This document shows, in pieces, positions 16,027 through 22,260 of a stretch of 43,182 nt of DNA (the first letter of the stretch is position 1; each line of letters starts with the position of its first letter). Below the pieces are notes generated by a model. It ran no database searches. It was given only the letters and a program-made list of their open reading frames with translations, and had not been told where the DNA came from. This DNA is from Chrysiogenes arsenatis DSM 11915 (GTDB lineage Bacteria > Chrysiogenota > Chrysiogenetes > Chrysiogenales > Chrysiogenaceae), in the NCBI RefSeq assembly GCF_000469585.1, contig NZ_KI273144.1, positions 1 to 43,182 on the forward strand, read 5' to 3'. The position numbers and the translations under genes were made by a program.

Positions 16027-16104
16027 CTATAACAATCGGCTGCGAAGCGACCGATTCTCCGCCGCTTCGCGGCTCCAAACCGGCGCGTGAGCAGGGCGTT
16101 AACT
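16027..16104 (+). other. Integron attC recombination site 3
   Basis: R'' CTATAAC (16027-16033) is the exact reverse complement of the cassette's left core GTTATAG, and R' GTTAACT (16098-16104) closes the site. The 78-base interval contains self-complementary segments (GCGAAGCG with CGCTTCGC). The L boxes pair less well than in sites 1 and 2. Confidence 0.82.
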
Positions 16105-16119
16105 TTAAGGAGGGCGCCT

Positions 16120-16230
16120 GTGGTGAAACTGCTAAGCCAGCAACTGACGCGCTATAAAGCAAGCAGACACACCTCTAAACCCGACTCACAAACGAGTATG
16201 AGAAGTCTTGCATGGCAATTGCCCGAATGA
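16120..16230 (+). CDS. Possible 36-codon small ORF at the head of cassette 4
   Basis: GTG at 16120 opens a 36-codon frame (VVKLLSQQLTRYKASRHTSK and on to WQLPE) with a strong AAGGAGGG at 16107-16114, only a few bases after the attC 3 core. The peptide is basic and not hydrophobic. Its stop overlaps an ATG (ATGA) that opens a 13-codon frame. It may be a leader that carries ribosomes to the kinase gene, since cassettes usually lack long 5' leaders. I recognise no homologue. Confidence 0.4.
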   Translation: MVKLLSQQLTRYKASRHTSKPDSQTSMRSLAWQLPE

Positions 16231-16268
16231 AGTACACGCAAGAGTTCAAGGAGATTGCAACGCAATGA
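16227..16268 (+). CDS. Possible 13-codon linking ORF
   Basis: ATG at 16227 overlaps the preceding stop, encodes MKYTQEFKEIATQ and stops at 16266-16268 overlapping the kinase ATG (again ATGA). The chain of two ATGA overlaps suggests translational coupling; alternatively it could be the residue of a longer gene. It also contains the AAGGAG that serves the kinase gene. Confidence 0.35.
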   Translation: MKYTQEFKEIATQ

Positions 16269-16750
16269 AAACAATACTGCTCGGCAATGCTGGTTCCGGC
16301 AAAAGCACACTTTCCAGAAAACTAATCGCTCGGCAACCCGCTGCGCGTTTGTCGTTGGATGAAGTAGCGTTTCAGGATGGTTCGGAACGGCGTTGCCTTC
16401 AAGAGAGCATTGCGGATGTAAAGCGTTTCATCGCGGAACATGAGAGCTGGATAATCGAGGGTTGTTACGCGGATATTATCGAACCGATTCTGGCGGATTG
16501 CGAAGAGCTTATCTTCCTGAATCCTGGTGTTGACGTGTGTGTTGCAAATTGCCGCGCACGGCCATGGGAGCCAGAAAAGTTCAGTTCGCAAGAGGAACAG
16601 GATGAAAACCTAAGCAATCTGATCGAGTGGGTGACGGCGTATGAAAGCCGTTCCGACGAGTATGGGCTTCGTTGGCATCGGGAGCTTTACGACTCTTTCA
16701 CCAAGGAAAAGCGCGAGCTCAATCATTTGCACGACTATGAATCAGTGTGA
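16265..16750 (+). CDS. Cassette 4: small P-loop kinase-like protein
   Basis: A 161-residue protein beginning MKTILLGNAGSGKSTLSRKL, with a perfect Walker A (GNAGSGKS, residues 8-15), then RLSLDEVAF (the LDxxx element of adenylate/shikimate-kinase-like folds), SWIIEGCYADII and EELIFLNPG. This layout matches FlaR/topology-modulation and adenylate-kinase-like proteins, probably nucleoside or small-molecule kinases; substrate unknown. AAGGAG lies 11 bases upstream. It is the fourth gene of the array, and the end of the gene runs into a degenerate attC. Confidence 0.72.
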   Translation: MKTILLGNAGSGKSTLSRKLIARQPAARLSLDEVAFQDGSERRCLQESIADVKRFIAEHESWIIEGCYADIIEPILADCEELIFLNPGVDVCVANCRARPWEPEKFSSQEEQDENLSNLIEWVTAYESRSDEYGLRWHRELYDSFTKEKRELNHLHDYESV

Positions 16751-16791
16751 CGTAGGCGCGGCAGCACGGCATGGCTTGCGGAGCGTTATAA
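16745..16791 (+). other. Degenerate attC or attC remnant 4
   Basis: The core GTTATAA (16785-16791) preceded by GGAGC looks like an R' site, but the expected R'' (AGTTAAC, matching the cassette's left core) is replaced by GTGTGAC at 16745-16751, inside the end of the kinase gene. Internal pairing is poor. This may be a short or decayed site marking the right end of the array. Confidence 0.4.
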
Positions 16792-16813
16792 TCTAATCTC
16801 GGGCATTTTCCAC

Positions 16814-16861
16814 TATAATAAAGTCGTTTTTTGTGTATTTTTAGCAATTAAGCTGTATATT
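16814..16861 (+). promoter_or_regulatory. Possible promoter for the rloA-rloB pair
   Basis: A perfect TATAAT at 16814-16819 and a second TATATT at 16856-16861, the latter 19 bases after TTGTGT (16831-16836), lie in an AT-rich leader upstream of rloA. Neither has a good -35 at ideal spacing. The leader suggests that these genes do not rely on the integron promoter. Confidence 0.35.
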
Positions 16862-16891
16862 GCCTGGAAATTAGTCAAGAATGAGGCTGTT

Positions 16892-18178
16892 ATGCTAATT
16901 CAATTTACTGTCGACAATTTCCGTTCCATAAAAGATTCTGTCACCTTCAGTATGATTTCTGGCTCTAACAACACGAAAAATGTTTTCCCCGCCCGTAACT
17001 ATTCTTTACTCTCGAGCGCTGTGCTCTATGGGGCAAATGCGAGTGGTAAATCCAACATAATAAAGGCATTCGGATTTATGAGAGCAATGGTTCTCAATAC
17101 GAAAAGAGTCCTCCAGTCCACGGATACATTATTTCATGAGCCTTTTCGGCTTTCAGTAGAAACGGAATCAGCTTCAAGTTCTTTTGAGGCAGTGTTTTTA
17201 GTGTCGTCCTCCGACAAAGTGATCAAATACCGATATGGATTCGAAGCGGACAATGCGACCATATTTTCCGAATGGCTTTTTGCTGATGAAAAGGGCAAAG
17301 AGGCTCGATTGTTTTATCGGGATGTCGAAGGCAAAGAATTTTACGTGAACCCGGAAAAATTCAAAGAGGGTCATGGGCTGAAAGATAAAGTATTACCAAA
17401 TAGTCTCTTTCTTTGGAAGTGCGACCAGGATGGTGGTGCTGTATCAAAAACCATTCTGACTTGGTTTAAAAATACCAATACGATAGATGGGGCAAAGTCT
17501 TCAGAATATGCAACGTACACATTGGATCAAATGAGTAGGGGTGACCATAAATCAGAAATAGTCAAAATGGTTTGCGTCGCTGATCTTGGGGTCAGCGATA
17601 TTTTATTGGAGGAAAATGAAGTTTCTCAGGCTGAGTTGGAAAAGCTGAACATTCCAGAAAAAATGTTATCTCAATTGCGAGCAGCAAAATCCCCTTTGAT
17701 CGAGATTGGCATTAAAACGGTGCATAACAAATACGATGAAAGCGACCAGTGCATCGGCATCGAAACATTTGACCTAGATAGCGACGAGTCAGAAGGTACG
17801 AAAAAATATTTCAGCCTTTCCGCTCCGTTCTTGGATACCTTAAAAAACGGAAAAATTCTTTTTGTTGACGAACTCGACAGCAGTCTCCACCCAATGCTCA
17901 CTATCTCTTTGATTTCGATGTTTAACAACCCGAAAATCAATACAAAAAATGCCCAATTGATTTTTACAACGCACGATACAAATCTGCTCAACCAACAACT
18001 TTTTCACAAGTCACAGATTTGGTTCACTGAAAAAGATAGCTATGGGGTTACACACCTTCATTCACTGGCGGAATATAAAAAGGTTCGCCCCACAGACAAT
18101 ATAGAAAAACATTACGTTCAAGGGAAATATGGGGCTATCCCCTATCTTGGCACCTTTACTTTTGCGGAGAAGTCGTAA
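16892..18178 (+). CDS. rloA: RloA/AbiLi-like AAA (ABC-class) ATPase
   Basis: A 428-residue ATPase beginning MLIQFTVDNFRSIKDSVTFS, the usual start of the RecF/OLD-like defence ATPases. Walker A is GANASGKS (47-54), the signature region is SEGTKKYFSLS (about 300-310), Walker B is ILFVDELDSSLHP (322-334), and the switch histidine is in TTHDTNLL (H361). RloA was named for its place in restriction loci, and RloA/RloB homologues AbiLi/AbiLii give abortive phage resistance in lactococci. The stop shares one base with the rloB ATG (TAATG). Codon use is more AT-rich than the core genes around. Biological target unknown. Confidence 0.85.
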   Translation: MLIQFTVDNFRSIKDSVTFSMISGSNNTKNVFPARNYSLLSSAVLYGANASGKSNIIKAFGFMRAMVLNTKRVLQSTDTLFHEPFRLSVETESASSSFEAVFLVSSSDKVIKYRYGFEADNATIFSEWLFADEKGKEARLFYRDVEGKEFYVNPEKFKEGHGLKDKVLPNSLFLWKCDQDGGAVSKTILTWFKNTNTIDGAKSSEYATYTLDQMSRGDHKSEIVKMVCVADLGVSDILLEENEVSQAELEKLNIPEKMLSQLRAAKSPLIEIGIKTVHNKYDESDQCIGIETFDLDSDESEGTKKYFSLSAPFLDTLKNGKILFVDELDSSLHPMLTISLISMFNNPKINTKNAQLIFTTHDTNLLNQQLFHKSQIWFTEKDSYGVTHLHSLAEYKKVRPTDNIEKHYVQGKYGAIPYLGTFTFAEKS

Positions 18179-18936
18179 TGGCGCGGAGAAAATCGAATCG
18201 AGAAAAACATTCCTCGCGCAACACTCCTGCAAAGTACACGAAACGGCGTGAAAACAAATTGGAACAGCGCCATCTTGTCATTCTCGCTTGTGAGGACAAA
18301 AAAAGTGCACGCCTTTACTTTGAGCGCTATTTTGAAATTCTGAGAAATGCCAGAAGGCTTTCTGGTTTGTCGTGCGTTGTTGCCAATCATCAGCACACTG
18401 ACCCGACAGGAGTGCTTCAAGATCTGCTTGCCTACGAAGGTGTCTATGGCAACACATACAAAGATTACGAACACCGCTGGATTGTCATCGATCGTGACGA
18501 GGAGCGTTGTGGTGGAGGCGGACATACTCGTCAGAACTTTGATCAGGCTTTAGAAAAAGCGTCAAAAAACCGCCCGGAGATTAAAGTTGCTTGGTCTAAC
18601 CCATGTTTTGAAATTTGGTATTTGTTGCATTTTCATTATCACAACACGGCTATTGACCGGGATCAGGTAATCGTAAAATTGGCACAGGCCATGCGTGCGC
18701 CATACGAAAAAAATGACCCGGATATGTTTTCTCAATTGTCAAACGTAGAGAAGCCACAAGGACGGGAATCTGCTATCCGAAACGCAAGACGGCTTCATGA
18801 TGACGCAAAGCAAGCTGGGTTTCAGCCAGCAGATACTAATCCCGGAACGTCGGTATATGAATTGGTGGAAGTTCTTCTGCAATTACAGTTTTCCACTCAA
18901 GATACCGCATCACTTCAATCTGCCATATCAGAGTGA
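18178..18936 (+). CDS. rloB: RloB/AbiLii-like TOPRIM-fold protein
   Basis: A 252-residue protein with a basic N-terminus (1-30), then HLVILACEDKKSARLYFERYF with the TOPRIM-type glutamate E39, and WIVIDRDEE with D105 and D107. NPCFEIWYLLHFHYH is the strongly conserved RloB block. A TOPRIM fold implies metal-dependent nucleic acid cleavage, as in OLD nucleases where ATPase and TOPRIM are one chain; here they are two coupled genes. Together with rloA it forms an AbiL-type phage defence candidate. Activity against phage is inferred from family membership. Confidence 0.84.
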   Translation: MARRKSNREKHSSRNTPAKYTKRRENKLEQRHLVILACEDKKSARLYFERYFEILRNARRLSGLSCVVANHQHTDPTGVLQDLLAYEGVYGNTYKDYEHRWIVIDRDEERCGGGGHTRQNFDQALEKASKNRPEIKVAWSNPCFEIWYLLHFHYHNTAIDRDQVIVKLAQAMRAPYEKNDPDMFSQLSNVEKPQGRESAIRNARRLHDDAKQAGFQPADTNPGTSVYELVEVLLQLQFSTQDTASLQSAISE

Positions 18937-19002
18937 ATCATAAATGTTTAATGGCAAGGTTCACACTTCTGGAATCGACATCAATCCAACCCGCACGGCT
19001 TT

Positions 19003-19028
19003 GTCCCTTTACTTTTAACGGGACTTTT
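19003..19028 (+). terminator. Weak terminator candidate after rloB
   Basis: GTCCC (19003-19007) pairs with GGGAC (19020-19024) and is followed by TTTTAT. The stem is only five base pairs, so the call is tentative. Confidence 0.3.
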
Positions 19029-19072
19029 ATACACTCGCAAACAAAAACCGTCCTTAAAAAGGAGTCAAATTC

Positions 19073-20134
19073 GTGACCTGTCAACTGTGCCAATCACTCC
19101 CAACGGTTGCCGCCACTCCCTGCACGTTAGTGCTGCATATTCGCATTGCACCAATTAAAGCAGCCGCACTCACATGGCTTCGCGAGCAATGTATCGAATT
19201 CGCCGAACACGGTAATGTGCTGGTGCTGAACAATCAATGTGTTGCCGCATTTATCCGCCGTTTTGTCGATGAGCTGCAACTCATCCGCATGCCCGAAATG
19301 CACTCCGTCACTGTTCAAATTATCGCAGCCAGAGCTTCGATAACGTATGCGACGCTGGAGCATGTTTACACACTGCATAAGCTCTACTACCTCATTCAAA
19401 GCAACGAAATCACGAGCCTACTCAGCGAAGGGCGCTTGACAACCCACTTCCAGCCGATAGTTTCGCTCCAAAGCCACAACACCCAAATTTACGCCTACGA
19501 ATGCCTTGCCCGTGGCAACGACAGCAGCGGCGCGCCACTGCGCCCCGACCGCATGTTTGATATTGCTAGGCATTCTGACCTTATATTCTACCTCGATCGC
19601 GAAGCGCGGGCTTCCGCCCTGCGTCATGCCGCGCACCATGCCATTGGCGAAAAACTTTTTATCAACTTCATCCCCACCACCATTTACAACCCGGAACACT
19701 GCCTGCGCGACACCTTCCGCTGGGTGCAGGAACTCGGCCTGAAGCCGCAGGACATCGTGTTTGAAGTGGTGGAAACCGAGCAAGTGCAAGATGTGGAACA
19801 CCTGAAAAACGTGCTGGCACATTATAAGGAACACGGCTATTCCGTCGCGCTGGACGACTTTGGCAGCGGGTATTCGTCGCTCCGACTGCTGGCCGCACTG
19901 CAACCTGATTATGTGAAAATCGATATGGATATCGTGCGCGATATTCATTGCAACTCACTAAAGCAAGCCATCCTCAAAGCTGTCATGCAAATGACCACCG
20001 ACCAAGGCATTACCGTACTTGCCGAAGGGATAGAAACCGAAGAAGAACACGCCTACTGCGTGGCGCAGGGCGTTGATCTGGCGCAGGGGTATTTCTACGC
20101 CAAACCTTCTGCCGTGCCGCTGAAGCGGGTGTAA
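19073..20134 (+). CDS. EAL-domain cyclic-di-GMP phosphodiesterase
   Basis: A 353-residue protein. The C-terminal EAL domain (about 115-350) hydrolyses the second messenger cyclic di-GMP. Catalytic and metal residues are all present: E143 (in ECLARG, so the EAL motif reads ECL), N198 (LFINFIP), E231 (FEVVE), D261-D262 (DDFGSGYSS), K282 (VKID), E318 (LAEGIE) and Q338 (AQGYFYAKP). It is therefore probably active. The N-terminal 110 residues, starting MTCQLCQSL with a CxxC, show no recognised sensor domain. GTG at 19073 has AAGGAG upstream. No GGDEF partner lies in the window. Confidence 0.9.
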   Translation: MTCQLCQSLPTVAATPCTLVLHIRIAPIKAAALTWLREQCIEFAEHGNVLVLNNQCVAAFIRRFVDELQLIRMPEMHSVTVQIIAARASITYATLEHVYTLHKLYYLIQSNEITSLLSEGRLTTHFQPIVSLQSHNTQIYAYECLARGNDSSGAPLRPDRMFDIARHSDLIFYLDREARASALRHAAHHAIGEKLFINFIPTTIYNPEHCLRDTFRWVQELGLKPQDIVFEVVETEQVQDVEHLKNVLAHYKEHGYSVALDDFGSGYSSLRLLAALQPDYVKIDMDIVRDIHCNSLKQAILKAVMQMTTDQGITVLAEGIETEEEHAYCVAQGVDLAQGYFYAKPSAVPLKRV

Positions 20135-20169
20135 GGGGAGCCAGAGATAGTGACAAGAGCTGATTGACG

Positions 20170-20283
20170 ATGCGCTGCGCGTTGCGTCAGCTTTATAAAC
20201 GGGAGATTATCGACAAAGAAGGCGACCGCTGGTTTATCCCAGACAGAACGTTAGAGTTGTGGGCGAAAAGGGTAGCGATTTGA
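20170..20283 (+). pseudogene. C-terminal remnant of an ATPase-like protein
   Basis: A 37-codon frame reads LRQLYKREIIDKEGDRWFIP and then DRTLELWAKRVAI before a stop. This looks like the winged-helix tail of archaeal-type AAA ATPases (a wHTH ending in a PDRTLELW-like strand). There is no start region, no ribosome binding site and no ATPase core upstream, only 35 bases to the EAL gene. I read it as a scar of a larger deleted gene. Confidence 0.45.
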
Positions 20284-20329
20284 TAGCAATTTTTTCACGG
20301 CTTTCACGGCAACACCTACAGGAGTCCCC

Positions 20330-21028
20330 ATGCCCGACCACATCATTGATACATGGCAGATGACTTCAACCGTCTCGACGCTGACGGTATGGCCGGATGG
20401 TTGCCGCGACATCATTGTGTGCTTTACCCCGGATGGCAGGCAGCAGATTGTTTGCACTGGCATAGATGCCGGTGTCAGGCCGGTGCAATGCCTGCCAGGG
20501 ACGCGTTATTATGGCATCCGGCTGGCTCCGGGAACTAATCTGCGACACGAGCTTTCCGCGAGTCATGGCAGATGGCGTGATATCACTATCAACCAGCACG
20601 ATGCGCAATACGGAGCCTGGGCGCGTGAAATCGCCCGCACTCCCGAGCGCGCTTCGGTATTGCTGCAGGAGTTTGCTTGGCGCTGGACGCGCAAACCCGC
20701 GCTATGGGTGGATGAATATTTGCAACAGGTTAGCACAAATAATATTCCCGCCACATCCCGCGAGCGCACGAGGCGGCGACAGATATTGATGGAAACCGGA
20801 GCAAACACGACCTACTGGCGCACGCTGGCACGGGCGCGGCGCTGTGCGTGTACCCTTGCTGGGCAACGCGTTTTGCTGGCGGATGTTGCGCTGGAATGCG
20901 GGTACAGCGATCAGGCACATATGAGCCGTGCTATGCGGCGCTGGTTCGGCTGCACTCCAAGCGAATTGCAGCGCGAACCTCTCCTTGCACAGCGTCATCT
21001 TACTGCGCCGGATGCGTTTATCCGGTAA
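20330..21028 (+). CDS. AraC-family transcriptional regulator
   Basis: A 232-residue regulator. The N-terminal half (TVWPDGCRDIIVCF, RYYGIRLAPG) resembles the DUF6597-type sensor domain found in AraC proteins. The C-terminal half holds the two helix-turn-helix units, of which LLADVALECGYSDQAHMSRAMRRWFGCTPSELQRE is the well-conserved second one; the first is less typical (RRQILMETGANTTYWRTLARARR). GGAG precedes the ATG. It converges with, and overlaps by 11 bases, a VOC-fold gene, a pairing often seen for this class. The effector is unknown. Confidence 0.85.
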   Translation: MPDHIIDTWQMTSTVSTLTVWPDGCRDIIVCFTPDGRQQIVCTGIDAGVRPVQCLPGTRYYGIRLAPGTNLRHELSASHGRWRDITINQHDAQYGAWAREIARTPERASVLLQEFAWRWTRKPALWVDEYLQQVSTNNIPATSRERTRRRQILMETGANTTYWRTLARARRCACTLAGQRVLLADVALECGYSDQAHMSRAMRRWFGCTPSELQREPLLAQRHLTAPDAFIR

Positions 21029-21416
21029 AATACTGCTGAAACTCCGGCGCAGGCGGGATGGGTTCGTAGCAGTACACCACAACCTGACTCGGGTCAATAA
21101 TTCCAAAACCGCGATCTCCCCACGGGTGATCTTCCAGCGGAATCACGGGGGTCAACCCGGCGGCACAACACTTTTGATGCCAAGCATCCACCCCATCCAC
21201 ACGGATATTCAAAAACACACCACCACTACACACGGCCATTCCGTCGCGCGGTGCCATCAGGCAGATTTCGGGCGCTGGTTCGCTGCTACCAAGGCGCAAG
21301 ACGGCATACCACCCACAATCAAAGTGGATGTGGGCGTCAAAATGGTTCAGGTAAAAAGCGCGGGCGGCCTCAATGTCGGCAGTAACAATGGTAGGACTGG
21401 CAGAAAGAATATTCAT
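21018..21416 (-). CDS. VOC (glyoxalase/bleomycin-resistance) family protein
   Basis: A 132-residue protein with the paired beta-alpha-beta-beta-beta pattern of the VOC fold: N-terminal SPTIVTADIEAARAFYLNHFDAHIHFDCGWYAVLRLG and C-terminal LTPVIPLEDHPWGDRGFGIIDPSQVVVYCYEP. VOC proteins include glyoxalases, dioxygenases and drug-binding resistance proteins; this one cannot be assigned further. The ATG is preceded by GGAGG. Its 3' end overlaps the AraC gene, so the two are likely functionally linked although convergent. Confidence 0.83.
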   Translation of the reverse strand: MNILSASPTIVTADIEAARAFYLNHFDAHIHFDCGWYAVLRLGSSEPAPEICLMAPRDGMAVCSGGVFLNIRVDGVDAWHQKCCAAGLTPVIPLEDHPWGDRGFGIIDPSQVVVYCYEPIPPAPEFQQYFTG

Positions 21417-21489
21417 CGTGATCCTCCGAAAGAGTTTTGCACGATGCTACCGCAGGAATGTCCGGCTTGTATTGAACGTTTTGGCCATA

Positions 21490-22182
21490 TTACGGCCAGC
21501 TTAATTTGCCACCATAATACGCCACGACAAACACCACGGGAACTTGCAGGAAAAAGAGGAAGTGATAAACCCACGCCAAAGTATCCGCATTGTAAGCCAC
21601 TTCCGGCACAAAAACCCGAATGGCCACCGTTGCGATTCCGCTCGCAAGCAAAATCATTGAACCCCAGAACTTGATGATAAAAATAACGGTCCAACGCAGG
21701 TCATAGTTAATCCACCAGCTCAGAAGCCCAGCAGCCACGGCCGGAATAGAAAAAAACGTTCCGCCCATAATGGCGTAATATGACGAAGCCTCATAGTGTG
21801 GGTTGCGCTCAACAAGGAACATGAACAACATGAAAGCCGCAAAGAACTTCAAGGCAATAGGGAAATGGACGAGTGCCGGATGGGGGTGAAAGCGGCTATA
21901 TAAACTTGCCAGAAATTCCTTGGTGGTCGATTCCCCTTTTTCTTCAAGAATCTTCGGCGCTGACTGCAAAGTGTCAATCTTTTGCAGCCGTTCCAGCACT
22001 TCAGCGCCATGTGGTGCCGCTTGCATGGCTGCGGTCAGGTCTTCTCCGGCGTAATGAATTTTCGCGTGGACACCATTGCGCCACATGCGGCTTGGGGTAG
22101 CATCGTACACTTGCCCTTTATAGCTGAAATACGCTGGCTGACCATCTTTTCCGCTGAACCGTTTGAGCTGTTCCGGCTTCAT
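21490..22182 (-). CDS. Cytochrome b5-like domain fused to a DUF2231-type membrane domain
   Basis: A 230-residue protein. Residues 1-75 (LKRFSGKDGQPAYFSYKGQVYDATPSR then HAKIHYAGEDLTAAMQAAPHGAEVL) look like a minimal cytochrome b5-type haem/steroid-binding domain. Residues about 95-230 (HPHPALVHFPIALKFFAAFMLF onwards) are a DUF2231-like membrane domain with four hydrophobic helices. This suggests an inner-membrane redox or haem-related protein. The ATG at 22182 has AAAGGAGGG directly upstream, preferred over ATG 22200. A diverged copy of codons 7-26 is found near 27100. Confidence 0.78.
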   Translation of the reverse strand: MKPEQLKRFSGKDGQPAYFSYKGQVYDATPSRMWRNGVHAKIHYAGEDLTAAMQAAPHGAEVLERLQKIDTLQSAPKILEEKGESTTKEFLASLYSRFHPHPALVHFPIALKFFAAFMLFMFLVERNPHYEASSYYAIMGGTFFSIPAVAAGLLSWWINYDLRWTVIFIIKFWGSMILLASGIATVAIRVFVPEVAYNADTLAWVYHFLFFLQVPVVFVVAYYGGKLSWP

Positions 22183-22260
22183 GACCCCTCCTTTTTCCAA
22201 AGTTTACGCAGAGCAAAATTGAGCGGTTTGGTGAAATAATCATCAAGCCCCTGAAGTTGA

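Noticed and set aside
16227-16268. MKYTQEFKE resembles the start of an IS3-type transposase OrfA
   Set aside because: Only about nine residues match and the frame stops after 13 codons; no other IS sequence or inverted ends are nearby.
18937-19072. Possible attC after rloB that would make rloA-rloB a fifth cassette (TTTTAAC at 19013-19019)
   Set aside because: The core differs from the expected TTATAAC, and no L boxes, stem or GTTRRRY-type closing core follows within attC distance.
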